From assembly GCF_003044565.1 (NCBI RefSeq), contig NZ_POXG01000001.1, positions 124,001 to 188,000 on the forward strand: a stretch of 64,000 bases of DNA, read 5' to 3'. Below are positions 19,283-28,960 of this stretch, piece after piece. The translations under genes and the position numbers were made by a program. Below the pieces are notes generated by a model. The model was not told the DNA's origin and did not search any database. It saw only the letters and a program-made list of their open reading frames with translations. The stretch's first letter is position 1, and each line of letters starts with the position of its first letter. This DNA comes from Neisseria sicca (GTDB lineage Bacteria > Pseudomonadota > Gammaproteobacteria > Burkholderiales > Neisseriaceae).

Positions 19283-20968
19283 TTATTCTTGGTCGCCGGA
19301 CAGTTTGGCTTTCAGCAAGTCGCCGAGGCTGGTAGTACCGGCGCTGGCGGTTGCAGCAGCGTTGACTGAATTCAGGGCTTCACGGTTTTCTTTAGCGTCT
19401 TTAGCTTTAACAGACAGGCGGATGCTGCGGTTTTTGCGGTCGACGGTTACGATAACAGCTTCAACCTCATCACCTTCTTTCAGTTTGGTGGTCAGGTCTT
19501 CAACGCGGTCGGCTGCGAATTCGGAAGCAGGCAGGTAGCCTTCTACTTCGTCAGACAGGGCAACAACGGCACCTTTGGCGTCAACAGATTTCACAGAACC
19601 TTTAACCAAAGAACCTTTGTCATTTACGCTGATGAAGTTACCGAAAGGATCACCTTCCAGTTGTTTGATGCCCAAAGAGATGCGCTCTTTGTCAACGTCA
19701 ATCGCCAATACAACGGCTTCAACTTCCTCGCCTTTTTTGTATTTGCGTACAGCTTCTTCGCCTGCTTCAGTCCAAGACAGGTCAGACAGGTGAACCAGAC
19801 CGTCGATACCGCCGGGCAGGCCTACGAATACACCGAAGTCAGTAATGGATTTAACCGCACCGGAGATTTTGTCGCCTTTGTTGTGGTTGGCGGCGAATTC
19901 TTCCCAAGGATTGGCTTGACATTGTTTCATACCCAAAGAGATACGGCGGCGGTCTTCGTCGATTTCCAGGATCATTACTTCAACTTCGTCGCCCAATTGT
20001 ACGACTTTGCTTGGGTGTACGTTTTTGTTGGTCCAGTCCATTTCAGAAACGTGTACCAAACCTTCAATGCCTTGTTCGATTTCAACGAACGCACCGTAGT
20101 CGGTCAGGTTGGATACTTTACCGAACAGGCGGGTACCTTGTGGGTAACGACGGGTCAGACCGCTCCAAGGATCTTCGCCCAGTTGTTTCATACCCAGAGA
20201 AACGCGTTGTTTGTCTTGGTCGAATTTCAGGACTTTGGCTTCAACTTCTTGACCGACTTCCAAAACTTCGCTTGGGTGTTTCACACGGCGCCATGCCAGG
20301 TCGGTGATGTGCAACAGACCGTCGATGCCGCCCAAGTCAACGAACGCACCGTAGTCGGTGATGTTTTTAACGATACCTTTGATGATAGAGCCTTCTTGCA
20401 GGTTTTCCAGCAGGGCTTTGCGCTCTTCACCCAAAGTAGCTTCCAGAACGGCGCGGCGGGAAACCACGACGTTGTTGCGTTTTTTGTCCAGTTTGATGAC
20501 TTTGAATTCGATTTCTTTGCCTTCAAAGTGGGAAGTGTCTTTAACGGGACGTACGTCAACCAAAGAACCCGGCAGGAATGCGCGGATGCTGTTGATCATA
20601 ACGGTCAGGCCGCCTTTGACTTTGCCATTGATAACGCCGGACAGGATGTCGCCGTTTTCCATCGCTTCTTCCAAAGCGATCCAGTCGGCAGCACGTTTGG
20701 CTTTTTCGCGGGACAGTTTGGTTTCGCCGAAGCCGTTTTCAACAGATTCGATGGTAACGGTAACGAAATCGCCAACTTTAACTTCAATCTCGCCCTGAGC
20801 GTTTTTGAATTCAGCAACGTCAATCAGAGATTCTGATTTCAGACCTGCGTTTACAGTGACGAAGTTTTGATCAATGCCGACTACTTCGGCAGTAATCACT
20901 TCACCTGGGTTCATCTCTTGCAGGGTAAAGCTTTCTTCAAGCAGCTGGGCAAAATTTTCCATAGTCAT
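19283..20968 (-). CDS. rpsA: 30S ribosomal protein S1
   Basis: The 561-residue protein has six S1 RNA-binding repeats. Examples are [40 protein letters not shown] and [20 protein letters not shown]. It helps the 30S subunit bind and unfold mRNA. I chose the ATG for [13 protein letters not shown], matching known neisserial S1; the open frame extends further upstream but the extra residues have no family support. It is cotranscribed with ihfB. Confidence 0.97.
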   Translation of the reverse strand: MTMENFAQLLEESFTLQEMNPGEVITAEVVGIDQNFVTVNAGLKSESLIDVAEFKNAQGEIEVKVGDFVTVTIESVENGFGETKLSREKAKRAADWIALEEAMENGDILSGVINGKVKGGLTVMINSIRAFLPGSLVDVRPVKDTSHFEGKEIEFKVIKLDKKRNNVVVSRRAVLEATLGEERKALLENLQEGSIIKGIVKNITDYGAFVDLGGIDGLLHITDLAWRRVKHPSEVLEVGQEVEAKVLKFDQDKQRVSLGMKQLGEDPWSGLTRRYPQGTRLFGKVSNLTDYGAFVEIEQGIEGLVHVSEMDWTNKNVHPSKVVQLGDEVEVMILEIDEDRRRISLGMKQCQANPWEEFAANHNKGDKISGAVKSITDFGVFVGLPGGIDGLVHLSDLSWTEAGEEAVRKYKKGEEVEAVVLAIDVDKERISLGIKQLEGDPFGNFISVNDKGSLVKGSVKSVDAKGAVVALSDEVEGYLPASEFAADRVEDLTTKLKEGDEVEAVIVTVDRKNRSIRLSVKAKDAKENREALNSVNAAATASAGTTSLGDLLKAKLSGDQE

Positions 20969-21056
20969 ATATACTCTTTTCGGTACACCGCCAAGGGGTG
21001 CGGGGTAGGTTGGAGAATGCCTGCCGCCCTTGGCGCGACAGGCTTTGAAAATAAAT

Positions 21057-21098
21057 ATTTTCAGACGACCTTCGGATGCTCCAAAGGTCGTCTGAAAC
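21057..21098. repeat. Inverted pair of uptake sequences between cmk and rpsA
   Basis: TTTTCAGACGACCTTCGG and CCAAAGGTCGTCTGAAAC form a hairpin between the cmk stop and the rpsA start. It may end cmk transcription, so rpsA probably has its own promoter. Confidence 0.7.
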
Positions 21099-21124
21099 AA
21101 AACGCAGGGATTATACCCTAAATT

Positions 21125-21784
21125 TTAAACTTTATGATACCAATCAAGCACTTTTTTTACAGCTTCTTCGATACTCAGCCCGCTCGTATCCAAAAGCTCG
21201 GCATCGGGGAGCTGCTTTAAGGGCGCGACACTGCGGCGGCGGTCAGCTTCGTCCCGTGCTTCAATGTCCGACAAAATCCGTTCAAATTCCAAGCCTTCGC
21301 ACGGAATGCCGATTTGTTTGGCGCGGCGTTCCGCCCGTATTTTCGCACCTGCAGTCAGGAAAACCTTCAACGCCGCATCAGGGAAAACAACCGAACCCAT
21401 ATCGCGACCGTCGGCGACCAAACCTTTTTCCGTCAGAAAATCACGCTGCCGCTGCAAAAGCGCGGCACGCACTTTCGGCAACTGCGCCACTGCAGAAGCG
21501 CCCATGCCGATTGCTTCGCTGCGTATTTGTCCCGAAACGTCTTCATCATCCAAAAAAACCTGCGACCCTTCAAAGCGGGCGGACAGATTTTCCGCCAACT
21601 CGGCAACCGCCTCTTCATCGCTCCATTCCACATCCCGTTTCTTCGCATACAGCGCGGTCAGGCGGTATAACGCGCCGGAGTCCATATAAGCGAACCCCAA
21701 AGCCTGAGCGACACGGGAAGCGACCGTACCTTTCCCTGAGGCGCTGGGTCCGTCTATGGCGATGACTTTTTGTTTGGTATTCAT
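21125..21784 (-). CDS. cmk: Cytidylate kinase
   Basis: The 219-residue P-loop kinase phosphorylates CMP and dCMP. The Walker A loop is in AIDGPSASGKGTVASRVA and the CMP-binding region in YMDSGALYRLTALYAKK. DGRDMGSVVFPDA is the CMP-kinase signature. It stands upstream of rpsA in the usual order. Confidence 0.96.
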   Translation of the reverse strand: MNTKQKVIAIDGPSASGKGTVASRVAQALGFAYMDSGALYRLTALYAKKRDVEWSDEEAVAELAENLSARFEGSQVFLDDEDVSGQIRSEAIGMGASAVAQLPKVRAALLQRQRDFLTEKGLVADGRDMGSVVFPDAALKVFLTAGAKIRAERRAKQIGIPCEGLEFERILSDIEARDEADRRRSVAPLKQLPDAELLDTSGLSIEEAVKKVLDWYHKV

Positions 21785-22137
21785 ATTTTGGCTTTCTGAA
21801 ATAATGTAGAAGGTCGTCTGAAAGAACGTATCAGGCAGGCATTATATAGATAATTGTTTAATGATGAGAACCGAGGTCGTCTGAAAAAGCGTTTCAGACG
21901 ACCTCAAATGTTAATTGGAGCGTGGGTTAACGTCGTTTTTAAATTGTTTTGCTGTCGTATTGGTTATTTCATTATGAAGAAAAACGATTATCCGTTTGAG
22001 ATGATTAGGGTAGGGCGGTTCATGTTTTATTTTTTAGAAGTTTGGTATATTTAACGGACTATTTGTAAATTAATGTTCATTTATGGGGTGAAACTGTATA
22101 ATTCCCGCCGTTTGAATTGATTTGACGAGGCTTTCTG
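21785..22137. other. Intergenic region with an uptake-sequence hairpin
   Basis: This is the divergent space between cmk (minus) and uraA (plus). It holds one single uptake sequence near 21811 and a close inverted pair at 21873-21905. The remainder is AT-rich and probably carries the promoters of both genes. I see no convincing gene. Confidence 0.6.
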
Positions 22138-23352
22138 ATGAACCAGCTTAAATTGGCGGTTTCCGGCGCGCAGATTTTGTTTGTGGCGTTCGGGGCGATG
22201 GTGCTTGTTCCGCTATTGACCAAACTGAATCCTTCTTTGGCACTTTTAGGTGCGGGCATCGGTACGCTGCTCTTTCAAATAGTCACCAAGCGTAAAGTAC
22301 CGATTTTCCTCGGCTCTTCTTTTGCCTTTATTGCGCCGATTATCTACTCCCTCGAAACATGGGGCCTGCCTTCGACCATGTTCGGGCTGTTTGCGGCGGG
22401 TTTTATGTATTTTGTGTTTGCCGCGCTGATTAGATGGCGCGGGCTGGCTACGGTCAACCGGCTGTTGCCGCCCGTGGTTATCGGACCTGTGATTATGGTC
22501 ATCGGCTTGTCTGTCGCCGCAGCCGCAAGTGAAATGGCAATGGGTAAATCCGGCGGAAAGCAAGTAATCGACTATGCGGATGCGCTGATTTTGTCGGGCT
22601 TTACGTTTGCCGTTACGGTGGTTGTGTCGGTTTTCGGCAGCCGCATGATGAAACTGGTTCCGATTTTAATCGGCGTGGCTGCGGGCTATATTTTGGCTTT
22701 GGTCATGGGTTTGGTGGATACCTCCACCATCGCGGCTGCGCCGTGGTTTGCCGTGCCACATTTTGAAACACCGCAAGTCAACTGGCAGGCCGCGCTGTTT
22801 ATGCTGCCCGTCGCCATCGCTCCCGCCATCGAACACATCGGCGGCATCATGGCCATCGGCAATGTAACGGGCAACAACTACACCAAAGACCCAGGCTTGG
22901 ATAAAACGCTTGCGGGCGACGGCTTGGGCGTGTGTGTGGCGGGTTTGATCGGCGGTCCGCCTGTAACGACTTATGGCGAGGTAACGGGTGCGGTGATGAT
23001 TACGAAAAACAGCAATCCGGTCATTATGACTTGGGCGGCGATTTTTGCCATCGCTATGGCGTTTTTCGGCAAATTCAATGCTTTCCTCGCTTCCATTCCT
23101 CTGCCCGTAATGGGCGGCATCATGCTGCTTTTGTTCGGTACGATTGCTTCTTTGGGCATTAAAACGCTGGTGGATGCGAAAGTGGATTTGATGCAGCCGA
23201 AAAATCTGGTCATTGTCAGCTCGGTTTTGACGGTCGGCGTCGGCGGCATGGCGGTTCATGTCGGTACGTTGAGCTTTGCCGGCGTCGGTTTGTGCGCCAT
23301 TTTGGCGATTGTATTGAATTTCTTGCTGCCGAATCCGAAGACGGAAAGTTGA
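22138..23352 (+). CDS. uraA: Uracil permease (NCS2 family)
   Basis: The 404-residue protein has about 12-14 membrane segments. It belongs to the nucleobase/cation symporter-2 family. The family signature regions are FMLPVAIAPAIEHIGGI, with the substrate-coordinating Glu, and GGPPVTTYGEVTGAVMITKN. It imports uracil with protons. It stands alone and ends in an uptake-sequence hairpin. The xanthine permease branch is a less likely alternative. Confidence 0.9.
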   Translation: MNQLKLAVSGAQILFVAFGAMVLVPLLTKLNPSLALLGAGIGTLLFQIVTKRKVPIFLGSSFAFIAPIIYSLETWGLPSTMFGLFAAGFMYFVFAALIRWRGLATVNRLLPPVVIGPVIMVIGLSVAAAASEMAMGKSGGKQVIDYADALILSGFTFAVTVVVSVFGSRMMKLVPILIGVAAGYILALVMGLVDTSTIAAAPWFAVPHFETPQVNWQAALFMLPVAIAPAIEHIGGIMAIGNVTGNNYTKDPGLDKTLAGDGLGVCVAGLIGGPPVTTYGEVTGAVMITKNSNPVIMTWAAIFAIAMAFFGKFNAFLASIPLPVMGGIMLLLFGTIASLGIKTLVDAKVDLMQPKNLVIVSSVLTVGVGGMAVHVGTLSFAGVGLCAILAIVLNFLLPNPKTES

Positions 23353-23377
23353 TTTGGCATTGCAGCCGATAAGGTAA

Positions 23378-23425
23378 AAAGGCCGTCTGAAATGGGGAAT
23401 GCCCTGATTTCAGACGACTTTTTTA
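23378..23425 (+). terminator. Hairpin made of two variant uptake sequences after uraA
   Basis: The left arm is GGCCGTCTGAAA, the other neisserial dialect, and the right arm TTTCAGACGACTT is one base off the local form. A run of T follows. Confidence 0.75.
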
Positions 23426-23536
23426 GCAAAAGATTTGATATTGGCAAAATAATAATAGGTCGTCTGAAACGATATCCTTGCCATATAGATATATTGATAT
23501 GTTAATATCCTATTTTTATTAAACAGGAAAGTAACC

Positions 23537-24112
23537 ATGTTGCACAAAATCGGGATCATGAGTGCGTTGATTTTGGGTTTTGCCATGCCGGCCGCTGCCG
23601 AATGTTTGATTCAAAAAGACAGTATCGGAGGAATTAAATTAGGGCAGAACTTAAAGCAGGTAAAACAGAAATTCCCGAAGGCGAAAATGGAGAGAACAAG
23701 TGATGCCGAAGGTGTGGCGTATGTTGCCATTACGCTGTCTAAAGACGTTATGGTTATCGCTTTGCAAGATGGAGACGACAATCCTGATTCTCCTATAAAA
23801 CTCCATAGAAAAATTGATTCTTTGAGCACCTATTCTCCCGCCTGTCACACGGCTTCGGGGGTACATCCGGGCATGAAGATCAAAGATGCAGAAGCCAAGT
23901 TGGGCAAAGTCAAAAAAATCATAATGTCGGAAATCGAATCTCGTGAATACGCAATATTTACCCGCCACCCGAAACATTTCGACTTTAGAATGGAAATGGG
24001 AACAGGAATTTATCCGGGTAAAGGTGGAGTACCGAATCAAACTCGGCGTTACCGTAAAGGGGGCAGTATTTTAGAAATTTCTGTATCTAAATACGGAGGT
24101 TTTGATAACTGA
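23537..24112 (+). CDS. Secreted protein of unknown function
   Basis: The product has 191 residues. The N-terminus is a signal peptide (GIMSALILGFAMPAAAECL, probable cut after AAA). The mature part is basic, with two short repeats of a similar kind: SIGGIKLGQNLKQVKQKFPKAKM and SGVHPGMKIKDAEAKLGKVKK. Such a pattern, in which a glycine-hydrophobic start is followed by an amphipathic helix, is seen in small periplasmic lipoprotein-like domains. Two cysteines (in AECL and SPACH) could form a disulfide. AAACAGGAAAGTAACC precedes the ATG. Flanking uptake-sequence hairpins show it is a single-gene unit. I do not recognise a named family. Confidence 0.75.
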   Translation: MLHKIGIMSALILGFAMPAAAECLIQKDSIGGIKLGQNLKQVKQKFPKAKMERTSDAEGVAYVAITLSKDVMVIALQDGDDNPDSPIKLHRKIDSLSTYSPACHTASGVHPGMKIKDAEAKLGKVKKIIMSEIESREYAIFTRHPKHFDFRMEMGTGIYPGKGGVPNQTRRYRKGGSILEISVSKYGGFDN

Positions 24113-24439
24113 AGAGCAGGGCATTAGGCAAAAAGCTTAAAAAACCGACTACTACGGAATAGAAACGCTCCTGTATGTTCCAGTTGACTTTTAAAATCCC
24201 TGAAAACTGTCCAAACGGCTATGGGATTTGAACAACTTCCGCCTTGTAACTGTTGCCGATTGATTTCACTATATAATACAGGTCGTCTGAAAACCGGATT
24301 TCCGTTTTCAGACGACCTTTTTGATGCTTACCTGCCTTAACCGTTTATTTGTGCGCCTAGAGTATTGAATCTATGCCTTCCGCCCTTATAAATAGCAAAT
24401 ACGGCATAATGATTAACATGATAAAGACGGAAGAACGAT
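24113..24439. other. Intergenic region with paired uptake sequences
   Basis: This 327-base gap holds an inverted pair of uptake sequences at 24280-24322, running into TTTTT, which probably terminates the secreted-protein gene. The region just before cbpA is AT-rich and could hold its promoter. I see no gene. Confidence 0.65.
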
Positions 24440-25384
24440 ATGGCAGAAAAAACCTATTACGAAATTCTCGGCGTGGACAAAACCGCCGACGCCGACACCA
24501 TTAAAAAGGCCTACCGCAAACTGGTACGCAAATACCATCCCGACGTCAGCAAAGAACCTGACGCCGCCGAGCGCACCGCCGAAATTAACACCGCCTACGA
24601 AACCTTATCCGACCGTGAAAAGCGTGCCGAATACGACGAATTGCTGGCCAATCCCTACGACCGCAGCGCAGGCGGCAATCCGTTCGGCGGCGCGCAATCC
24701 GGCGGCTTCCACTACGAATACCGCGGCGGCGAACCTTTCGGTGCGGGCGATTTCAATTTTGAAGATTTGTTTTCCGGCTTCGGCCGCAGTCAGAGACATG
24801 CACACGCAAGGCCGGACGGCCCGATTAAAGGCGACGACCAGCATGCCGAACTGAGTATCGATATTTACGCCGCTTATGTCGGCGCGGAGCGTTCGCTGAA
24901 TCTGAACGTACCGACCGTGGACGAATACGGTCGCGTCGGTTATCAGACCAAAACCCTCAACGTCAAAATCCCCAAAGGCATTACCGAAGGCCAGCAAATC
25001 CGTTTGGCGGGACAGGGTCTGCCCGGCTACAACGGCGGCGCAAACGGCGATTTGTATCTGAAAATCAAATTCCACGACAAACCCGATTTATACGTTAAAA
25101 ACAAAAAAGACGTATACCAGACCATAGACGTCAAGCCTTGGGAAGCCGTATTGGGCGGAAAAATCATCGTTCCCACCGCAGCCGGACGTTTGCAGGTCAA
25201 CCTACCCGCCAACAGCCAAAACGGTAAAAGCATACGCCTAAAAGGCAAAGGCATTCCGGCCAAAGAAGCGGGCGATTTATACCTCAACATCCGCATTAGC
25301 GTTCCCAAGGCCGAAAGCGAAGCCGACCGCGCCGCATGGGCGCAACTTGCCGCCCACTTTGACGGCAAAAGCGCATCAAATTGA
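24440..25384 (+). CDS. cbpA: DnaJ-like co-chaperone CbpA
   Basis: The 314-residue protein has a J domain (residues 1-70, HPD in VRKYHPDVSKE). A Gly/Phe-rich linker (PFGGAQSGGFHYEYRGGEPFG) and two beta-rich C-terminal substrate-binding domains follow. No zinc fingers are present, so this is the CbpA rather than the DnaJ type. It stimulates the ATPase of DnaK. The CbpM modulator gene follows after 11 bases, which confirms the assignment. Confidence 0.93.
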   Translation: MAEKTYYEILGVDKTADADTIKKAYRKLVRKYHPDVSKEPDAAERTAEINTAYETLSDREKRAEYDELLANPYDRSAGGNPFGGAQSGGFHYEYRGGEPFGAGDFNFEDLFSGFGRSQRHAHARPDGPIKGDDQHAELSIDIYAAYVGAERSLNLNVPTVDEYGRVGYQTKTLNVKIPKGITEGQQIRLAGQGLPGYNGGANGDLYLKIKFHDKPDLYVKNKKDVYQTIDVKPWEAVLGGKIIVPTAAGRLQVNLPANSQNGKSIRLKGKGIPAKEAGDLYLNIRISVPKAESEADRAAWAQLAAHFDGKSASN

Positions 25385-25395
25385 AAGGACAAACC

Positions 25396-25689
25396 ATGAC
25401 GCAACACACCGACATTACCCTGACTTTCGAAGAAATCCTTGCTGCCAGCCGCTGCCGCCGTGATTGGCTGCTGGAGCTGATAGAGGAAGAAATCATCAGC
25501 GTAAACGGCAGGCCGGAACAAACTTTGTACAGCGGCTTCCAACTCGCCCGCATCCGTCGCGCCCAGCGCCTGAGCCGCGACTTCGATGCCGGCATTCCTG
25601 CGCTCGGCCTGATTATGCGCCTGTTGGACGAAGTGGAAGAATTGCGCAAGGCACAGCAGCCCTTATCCCTGCTGGATGAAGGTAAATAG
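25396..25689 (+). CDS. cbpM: Chaperone modulator CbpM
   Basis: This 97-residue MerR-like small protein binds the J domain of CbpA and inhibits it. The pattern EILAASRCRRDWLLELIEEEIIS, then LARIRRAQRLSRDFDAGIPALGLI, is typical. Start at MTQHTD with AAAGGAC seven bases upstream. It lies directly after cbpA in the same unit and is closed by an uptake-sequence hairpin. Confidence 0.9.
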   Translation: MTQHTDITLTFEEILAASRCRRDWLLELIEEEIISVNGRPEQTLYSGFQLARIRRAQRLSRDFDAGIPALGLIMRLLDEVEELRKAQQPLSLLDEGK

Positions 25690-25700
25690 CGGTCAACAAA

Positions 25701-25741
25701 AGAAAGGCCGTCTGAAAAACAGTTTTCAGACGACCTTTTTT
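25701..25741 (+). terminator. Hairpin of two uptake sequences of different dialect
   Basis: The left arm is AAAGGCCGTCTGAAAAAC and the right arm GTTTTCAGACGACCTTTTT. They pair with one G-T mismatch. The hairpin terminates cbpA-cbpM. Confidence 0.8.
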
Positions 25742-25755
25742 CAATATGGGAAACG

Positions 25756-27516
25756 ATGATGGCTGAGAATACTGCCGATGATTTGAACCTTGCCGCCGCT
25801 CAAGCAGCGGGGCGTTTGCTGGAGCGTTGCGTACCGGAGGATGCTGCGGTGCTGGCGCCGTATGTGTTGCGGCTGTTTACGGCTTTGCAGAACGGGCATT
25901 CGTTTGTTTGGCTGGATGAGGGCGAGGCGCAGGAATTGGCGGGATTGGCACCGACGGTCGGGCAGGGTGCATCGCCGTTGGTGTTGCGGGGCAAAAAGTT
26001 GTTTTTGGGGCGGATGTGGCAGCTCGAGCATGATTTGGCGGCTGAAATCAAGCGTTTGGCGCAAGCGGAAGTCGAGCCTGTGGATTGGATGAGTGCGTCG
26101 CAAAACTTGTCTTGCTGGTTTGCCGATAAAGGAAGCGAAGGGCAGCGGGATGCGGCGGGGCTTGCTTTGCTTCAGGCGTTTATGCTGATTACGGGCGGGC
26201 CGGGTACGGGCAAGACGACGACGGTGGCGAAACTTTTGGGGCTGATTTGCACCAACTCTGCCACGCGCCTGCCGCGTATCGCGCTGGCGGCTCCGACGGG
26301 CAAGGCGGCGGCGCATATGGCGCGTGCGCTGCATCGGGCGGTGGACGGTTTCGAGATGCCGGATGCGGTGCGCAATCATTTGTCCGCGTTGGAAGGGCAG
26401 ACGGTTCACCGCCTTTTGAAACTGCGCCCGCCGCAAATGCTGCCTGCGTTTGACGGTAACCGTCCGCTGCCTTTGGATGTGTTGGTGGTGGATGAGGCTT
26501 CGATGCTGGATGTTTCCTTGCTGCTTCACTTGCTGCGTGCGATTCCGTCAGGCTGCCGCGTGATTTTTTTGGGCGACGAGTTCCAACTGCCTTCAGTCGG
26601 CATCGGCGCGGTATTGGCGGCGTTGTCGAGACGAACGGTTTTGGATAAGGACACGGCGGAGCAGCTGAGTATTTATCTGCCGGAACACGGTTTCCCAGTG
26701 GAAGAAAATCCGCCGGCTTTGTCGCAAAATGTCGCGCAACTGACGGTCAGCCACCGTTTCGGCGCAGACAGTGGCATCGGTTGTTTGGCAAGGGCGGTGG
26801 TGTCGGGCAAGAGCAGGGAAGGTTGGGCGCAGTTTGCCTTGTTCCCTGACGAGCTGGAAATCCTCGAGGGTCGTCTGAAACAGCAGGCGGAGCTGCTTTA
26901 CCGCAAACATGAAAAATTCTGGCAGGCAGTCGATAAAAACGACGTGGCGCTGGCGTTCGGACACGCGGCGGATGTGGTTGTTTTGGCGGCATGGCGGCAG
27001 GATGCGGATGCGTTCAACGAAGAATATTGCCGTTATCTGCAACGTAAACATCGGGCGGGCGTCGATACGCCGTGGTTTGCGGGGCAAATCATCATGATTG
27101 CGCGCAACGACTATACGCTGGAAGTGTTTAACGGCGACATCGGGCTGATTATGCCCGACGCGGAATCGGCAAACGGCTTGGCTGCGTATTTCCCGAATGC
27201 GGACGGTTTCAAAAAAATCGCCATCAGCCGCCTGCCGCAATTTGATTCCGCGTTCGCCATGACTGTGCATAAAAGCCAAGGTTCGGAATATCGGGAAGTC
27301 TGGCTGCTGCCGCCTTCGGGGAAAATAGAGCAGGGTGGAGATGACGCGCTGTCGGGCTTGAATAACGCGCTGCTCTACACCGCCATCACCCGCGCACGCG
27401 AACGCTTTGTCTTTTGGGGAAATGAAGAACAATGGCGGCTATCAGTGGAAACGCGCAAAGCCCGCCGCACGGCATTGGGCGAAATCTTGGATACCATGTT
27501 CGGATCGAAAGCTTGA
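25756..27516 (+). CDS. recD: Exodeoxyribonuclease V alpha subunit RecD
   Basis: The 586-residue 5'-3' helicase subunit belongs to RecBCD. Walker A lies in MLITGGPGTGKTTTVAKLLGL (about 136-156) and Walker B in VLVVDEASMLDVSL. The late SF1 motif MTVHKSQGSEYREVW and the end LYTAITRARERFVFWG are conserved. recB and recC are not in this window, as is usual for Neisseria, where the three genes are scattered. Two start codons (25756, 25759) are adjacent and equivalent. A weak uptake-sequence hairpin follows. Confidence 0.94.
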   Translation: MMAENTADDLNLAAAQAAGRLLERCVPEDAAVLAPYVLRLFTALQNGHSFVWLDEGEAQELAGLAPTVGQGASPLVLRGKKLFLGRMWQLEHDLAAEIKRLAQAEVEPVDWMSASQNLSCWFADKGSEGQRDAAGLALLQAFMLITGGPGTGKTTTVAKLLGLICTNSATRLPRIALAAPTGKAAAHMARALHRAVDGFEMPDAVRNHLSALEGQTVHRLLKLRPPQMLPAFDGNRPLPLDVLVVDEASMLDVSLLLHLLRAIPSGCRVIFLGDEFQLPSVGIGAVLAALSRRTVLDKDTAEQLSIYLPEHGFPVEENPPALSQNVAQLTVSHRFGADSGIGCLARAVVSGKSREGWAQFALFPDELEILEGRLKQQAELLYRKHEKFWQAVDKNDVALAFGHAADVVVLAAWRQDADAFNEEYCRYLQRKHRAGVDTPWFAGQIIMIARNDYTLEVFNGDIGLIMPDAESANGLAAYFPNADGFKKIAISRLPQFDSAFAMTVHKSQGSEYREVWLLPPSGKIEQGGDDALSGLNNALLYTAITRARERFVFWGNEEQWRLSVETRKARRTALGEILDTMFGSKA

Positions 27517-27527
27517 ATAAAACCCTA

Positions 27528-27584
27528 AAGGTCGTCTGACAACGGAACGGATACTGCCGGAAGTTTTCAGACGACCTTTTTCTA
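27528..27584 (+). terminator. Paired uptake-sequence terminator after recD
   Basis: AAAGGTCGTCTGACAAC, with one change from the consensus, pairs with TTTTCAGACGACCTTTTT. Confidence 0.75.
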
Positions 27585-27763
27585 TTGATATGCGTCAAAA
27601 TCAGCGTTTGGAATTAAGCATAATACTCTAAATCTTCTTGACGGGTTGTGCCGTCTTTCATAGGATTGAAGCCATTCGATTACAAAAATTAGTAAATTCC
27701 TAACAAATATTGATTGGGAATTTTTCATTAAAAATACCTTTTACTACTCAATCGGAGCTTGGC

Positions 27764-28882
27764 ATGAACATCCAAAAAAACTTTGCCGTTGTATGCGCTG
27801 CCTTGGCAGCATCATCTTTCGCATTTGCAGAAACCGCCGACGCTGAGCGCGATGCCGCCGCGTTGGCGACGACAAGCGATTACGTCAATTCAGGCAGCGT
27901 CATCCGCAAAGACGAAGACAAAATCAGTATTTTCAACGATTTGCTGACTGTAAACGGCTCATTCCGCGTCCGTGCCGACACCAAAGACATCAATGCCAAC
28001 AACAGCAGCACCAATCCCACGCCCAAAGCCTCCAACACCAATTTCAACGCCGAATTCTGGTTGCGCGCCAAGCTTTACAAAGACTGGAAACTGGTTACCC
28101 AAATCGAACCCAACATCGACTTGAAAACCGGTAAATTCAACGGCGACCACGATGTTCCGGTAAACAAACTCTACGTCGAAGGTACGATTACCGAAGGCAT
28201 CAAAGCCCGTGCAGGTAAATTCGGCGCATTCTCCTCCTACGGCCGCGTTTGGGATACCGCAGTAACCGGCGGCGAAATCTTCTTTGACAACAAAATCCTG
28301 CCCACCAAAATCTACGCAGGTCGCTTTACCGGTAGCCTCAACGACAACGCATGGGGCATAGGCGGCCGCCGCAAACATTTTGCCGCCATTCAAAGCAGCC
28401 TGCCGGTTAACGAAAACATCAACGTCGGTGCAACCGTCAGCTACATGAAAGACATAGACGTACGCGGCACGAAGAAAAATGCCGTCTTCGGCGAAATCGG
28501 CACGGATGTTAAATTCAACGACGATTGGCGTTGGATGGCGGCGGTCAGCAAGTCCAACATCAAAGCTTATAACGACGCAGGACAAAAAATCAAAAACGAC
28601 GGCGTGTTCACCGAAGTCCGCTATAAACTTGCCGACTGGAAAGTCCGCAACTCCTACGATGCCTTCCTGAACTACCGAAGAGTCGGCGCACTTTCGGGTG
28701 TATCTTCGGCCGAGGATTACAGCAAAAACGTACAAGGCGTACAAATCGGCGCAGCTTATATTCCTTGGAAAAATTGGAAAGTATCAGGCTTTTACCTGGC
28801 AGGTAAACAAGTTACCCCGACTGCCGGCACCACTAAACAAGACGTAAACGTCTTGCGCGGTCAGGTGGAATATAAATTCTAA
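27764..28882 (+). CDS. Putative outer-membrane porin
   Basis: The 372-residue protein has a clear signal peptide (FAVVCAALAASSFAFAE). The mature part alternates polar and hydrophobic residues, with repeated strands such as FNAEFWLRAKLYKDWKLVTQ, and ends in VEYKF, the C-terminal aromatic signature of barrels inserted by BamA. It resembles general putative porins but not the neisserial PorA/PorB type as I know it. GGAGCTTGGC precedes the chosen ATG at 27764; an upstream in-frame codon would destroy the signal peptide. It is a single-gene unit with its own terminator. The substrate is unknown. Confidence 0.78.
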   Translation: MNIQKNFAVVCAALAASSFAFAETADAERDAAALATTSDYVNSGSVIRKDEDKISIFNDLLTVNGSFRVRADTKDINANNSSTNPTPKASNTNFNAEFWLRAKLYKDWKLVTQIEPNIDLKTGKFNGDHDVPVNKLYVEGTITEGIKARAGKFGAFSSYGRVWDTAVTGGEIFFDNKILPTKIYAGRFTGSLNDNAWGIGGRRKHFAAIQSSLPVNENINVGATVSYMKDIDVRGTKKNAVFGEIGTDVKFNDDWRWMAAVSKSNIKAYNDAGQKIKNDGVFTEVRYKLADWKVRNSYDAFLNYRRVGALSGVSSAEDYSKNVQGVQIGAAYIPWKNWKVSGFYLAGKQVTPTAGTTKQDVNVLRGQVEYKF

Positions 28883-28910
28883 GCCGTTTGGATAAAAGCT
28901 TTGTGCAATA

Positions 28911-28948
28911 AAAGGTCGTCTGAAAACCTGTTTTCAGACGACCTTTGC
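28911..28948. terminator. Paired uptake-sequence terminator between convergent porin-like gene and cysA
   Basis: AAAGGTCGTCTGAAAACC and its inverted copy have a very short loop and T on one side and A on the other, suiting both directions. Confidence 0.8.
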
Positions 28949-28960
28949 TTTTCTCCTCCA

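Noticed and set aside
19661..20836. A long open frame on the plus strand opposite rpsA (391 codons)
   Set aside because: It mirrors the codon pattern of S1 repeats on the other strand, has no ribosome site and a composition unlike a real protein (rich in F, V, Q and D).
21854..22054. A short open frame between cmk and uraA
   Set aside because: It runs through an uptake-sequence hairpin and lacks a ribosome site.
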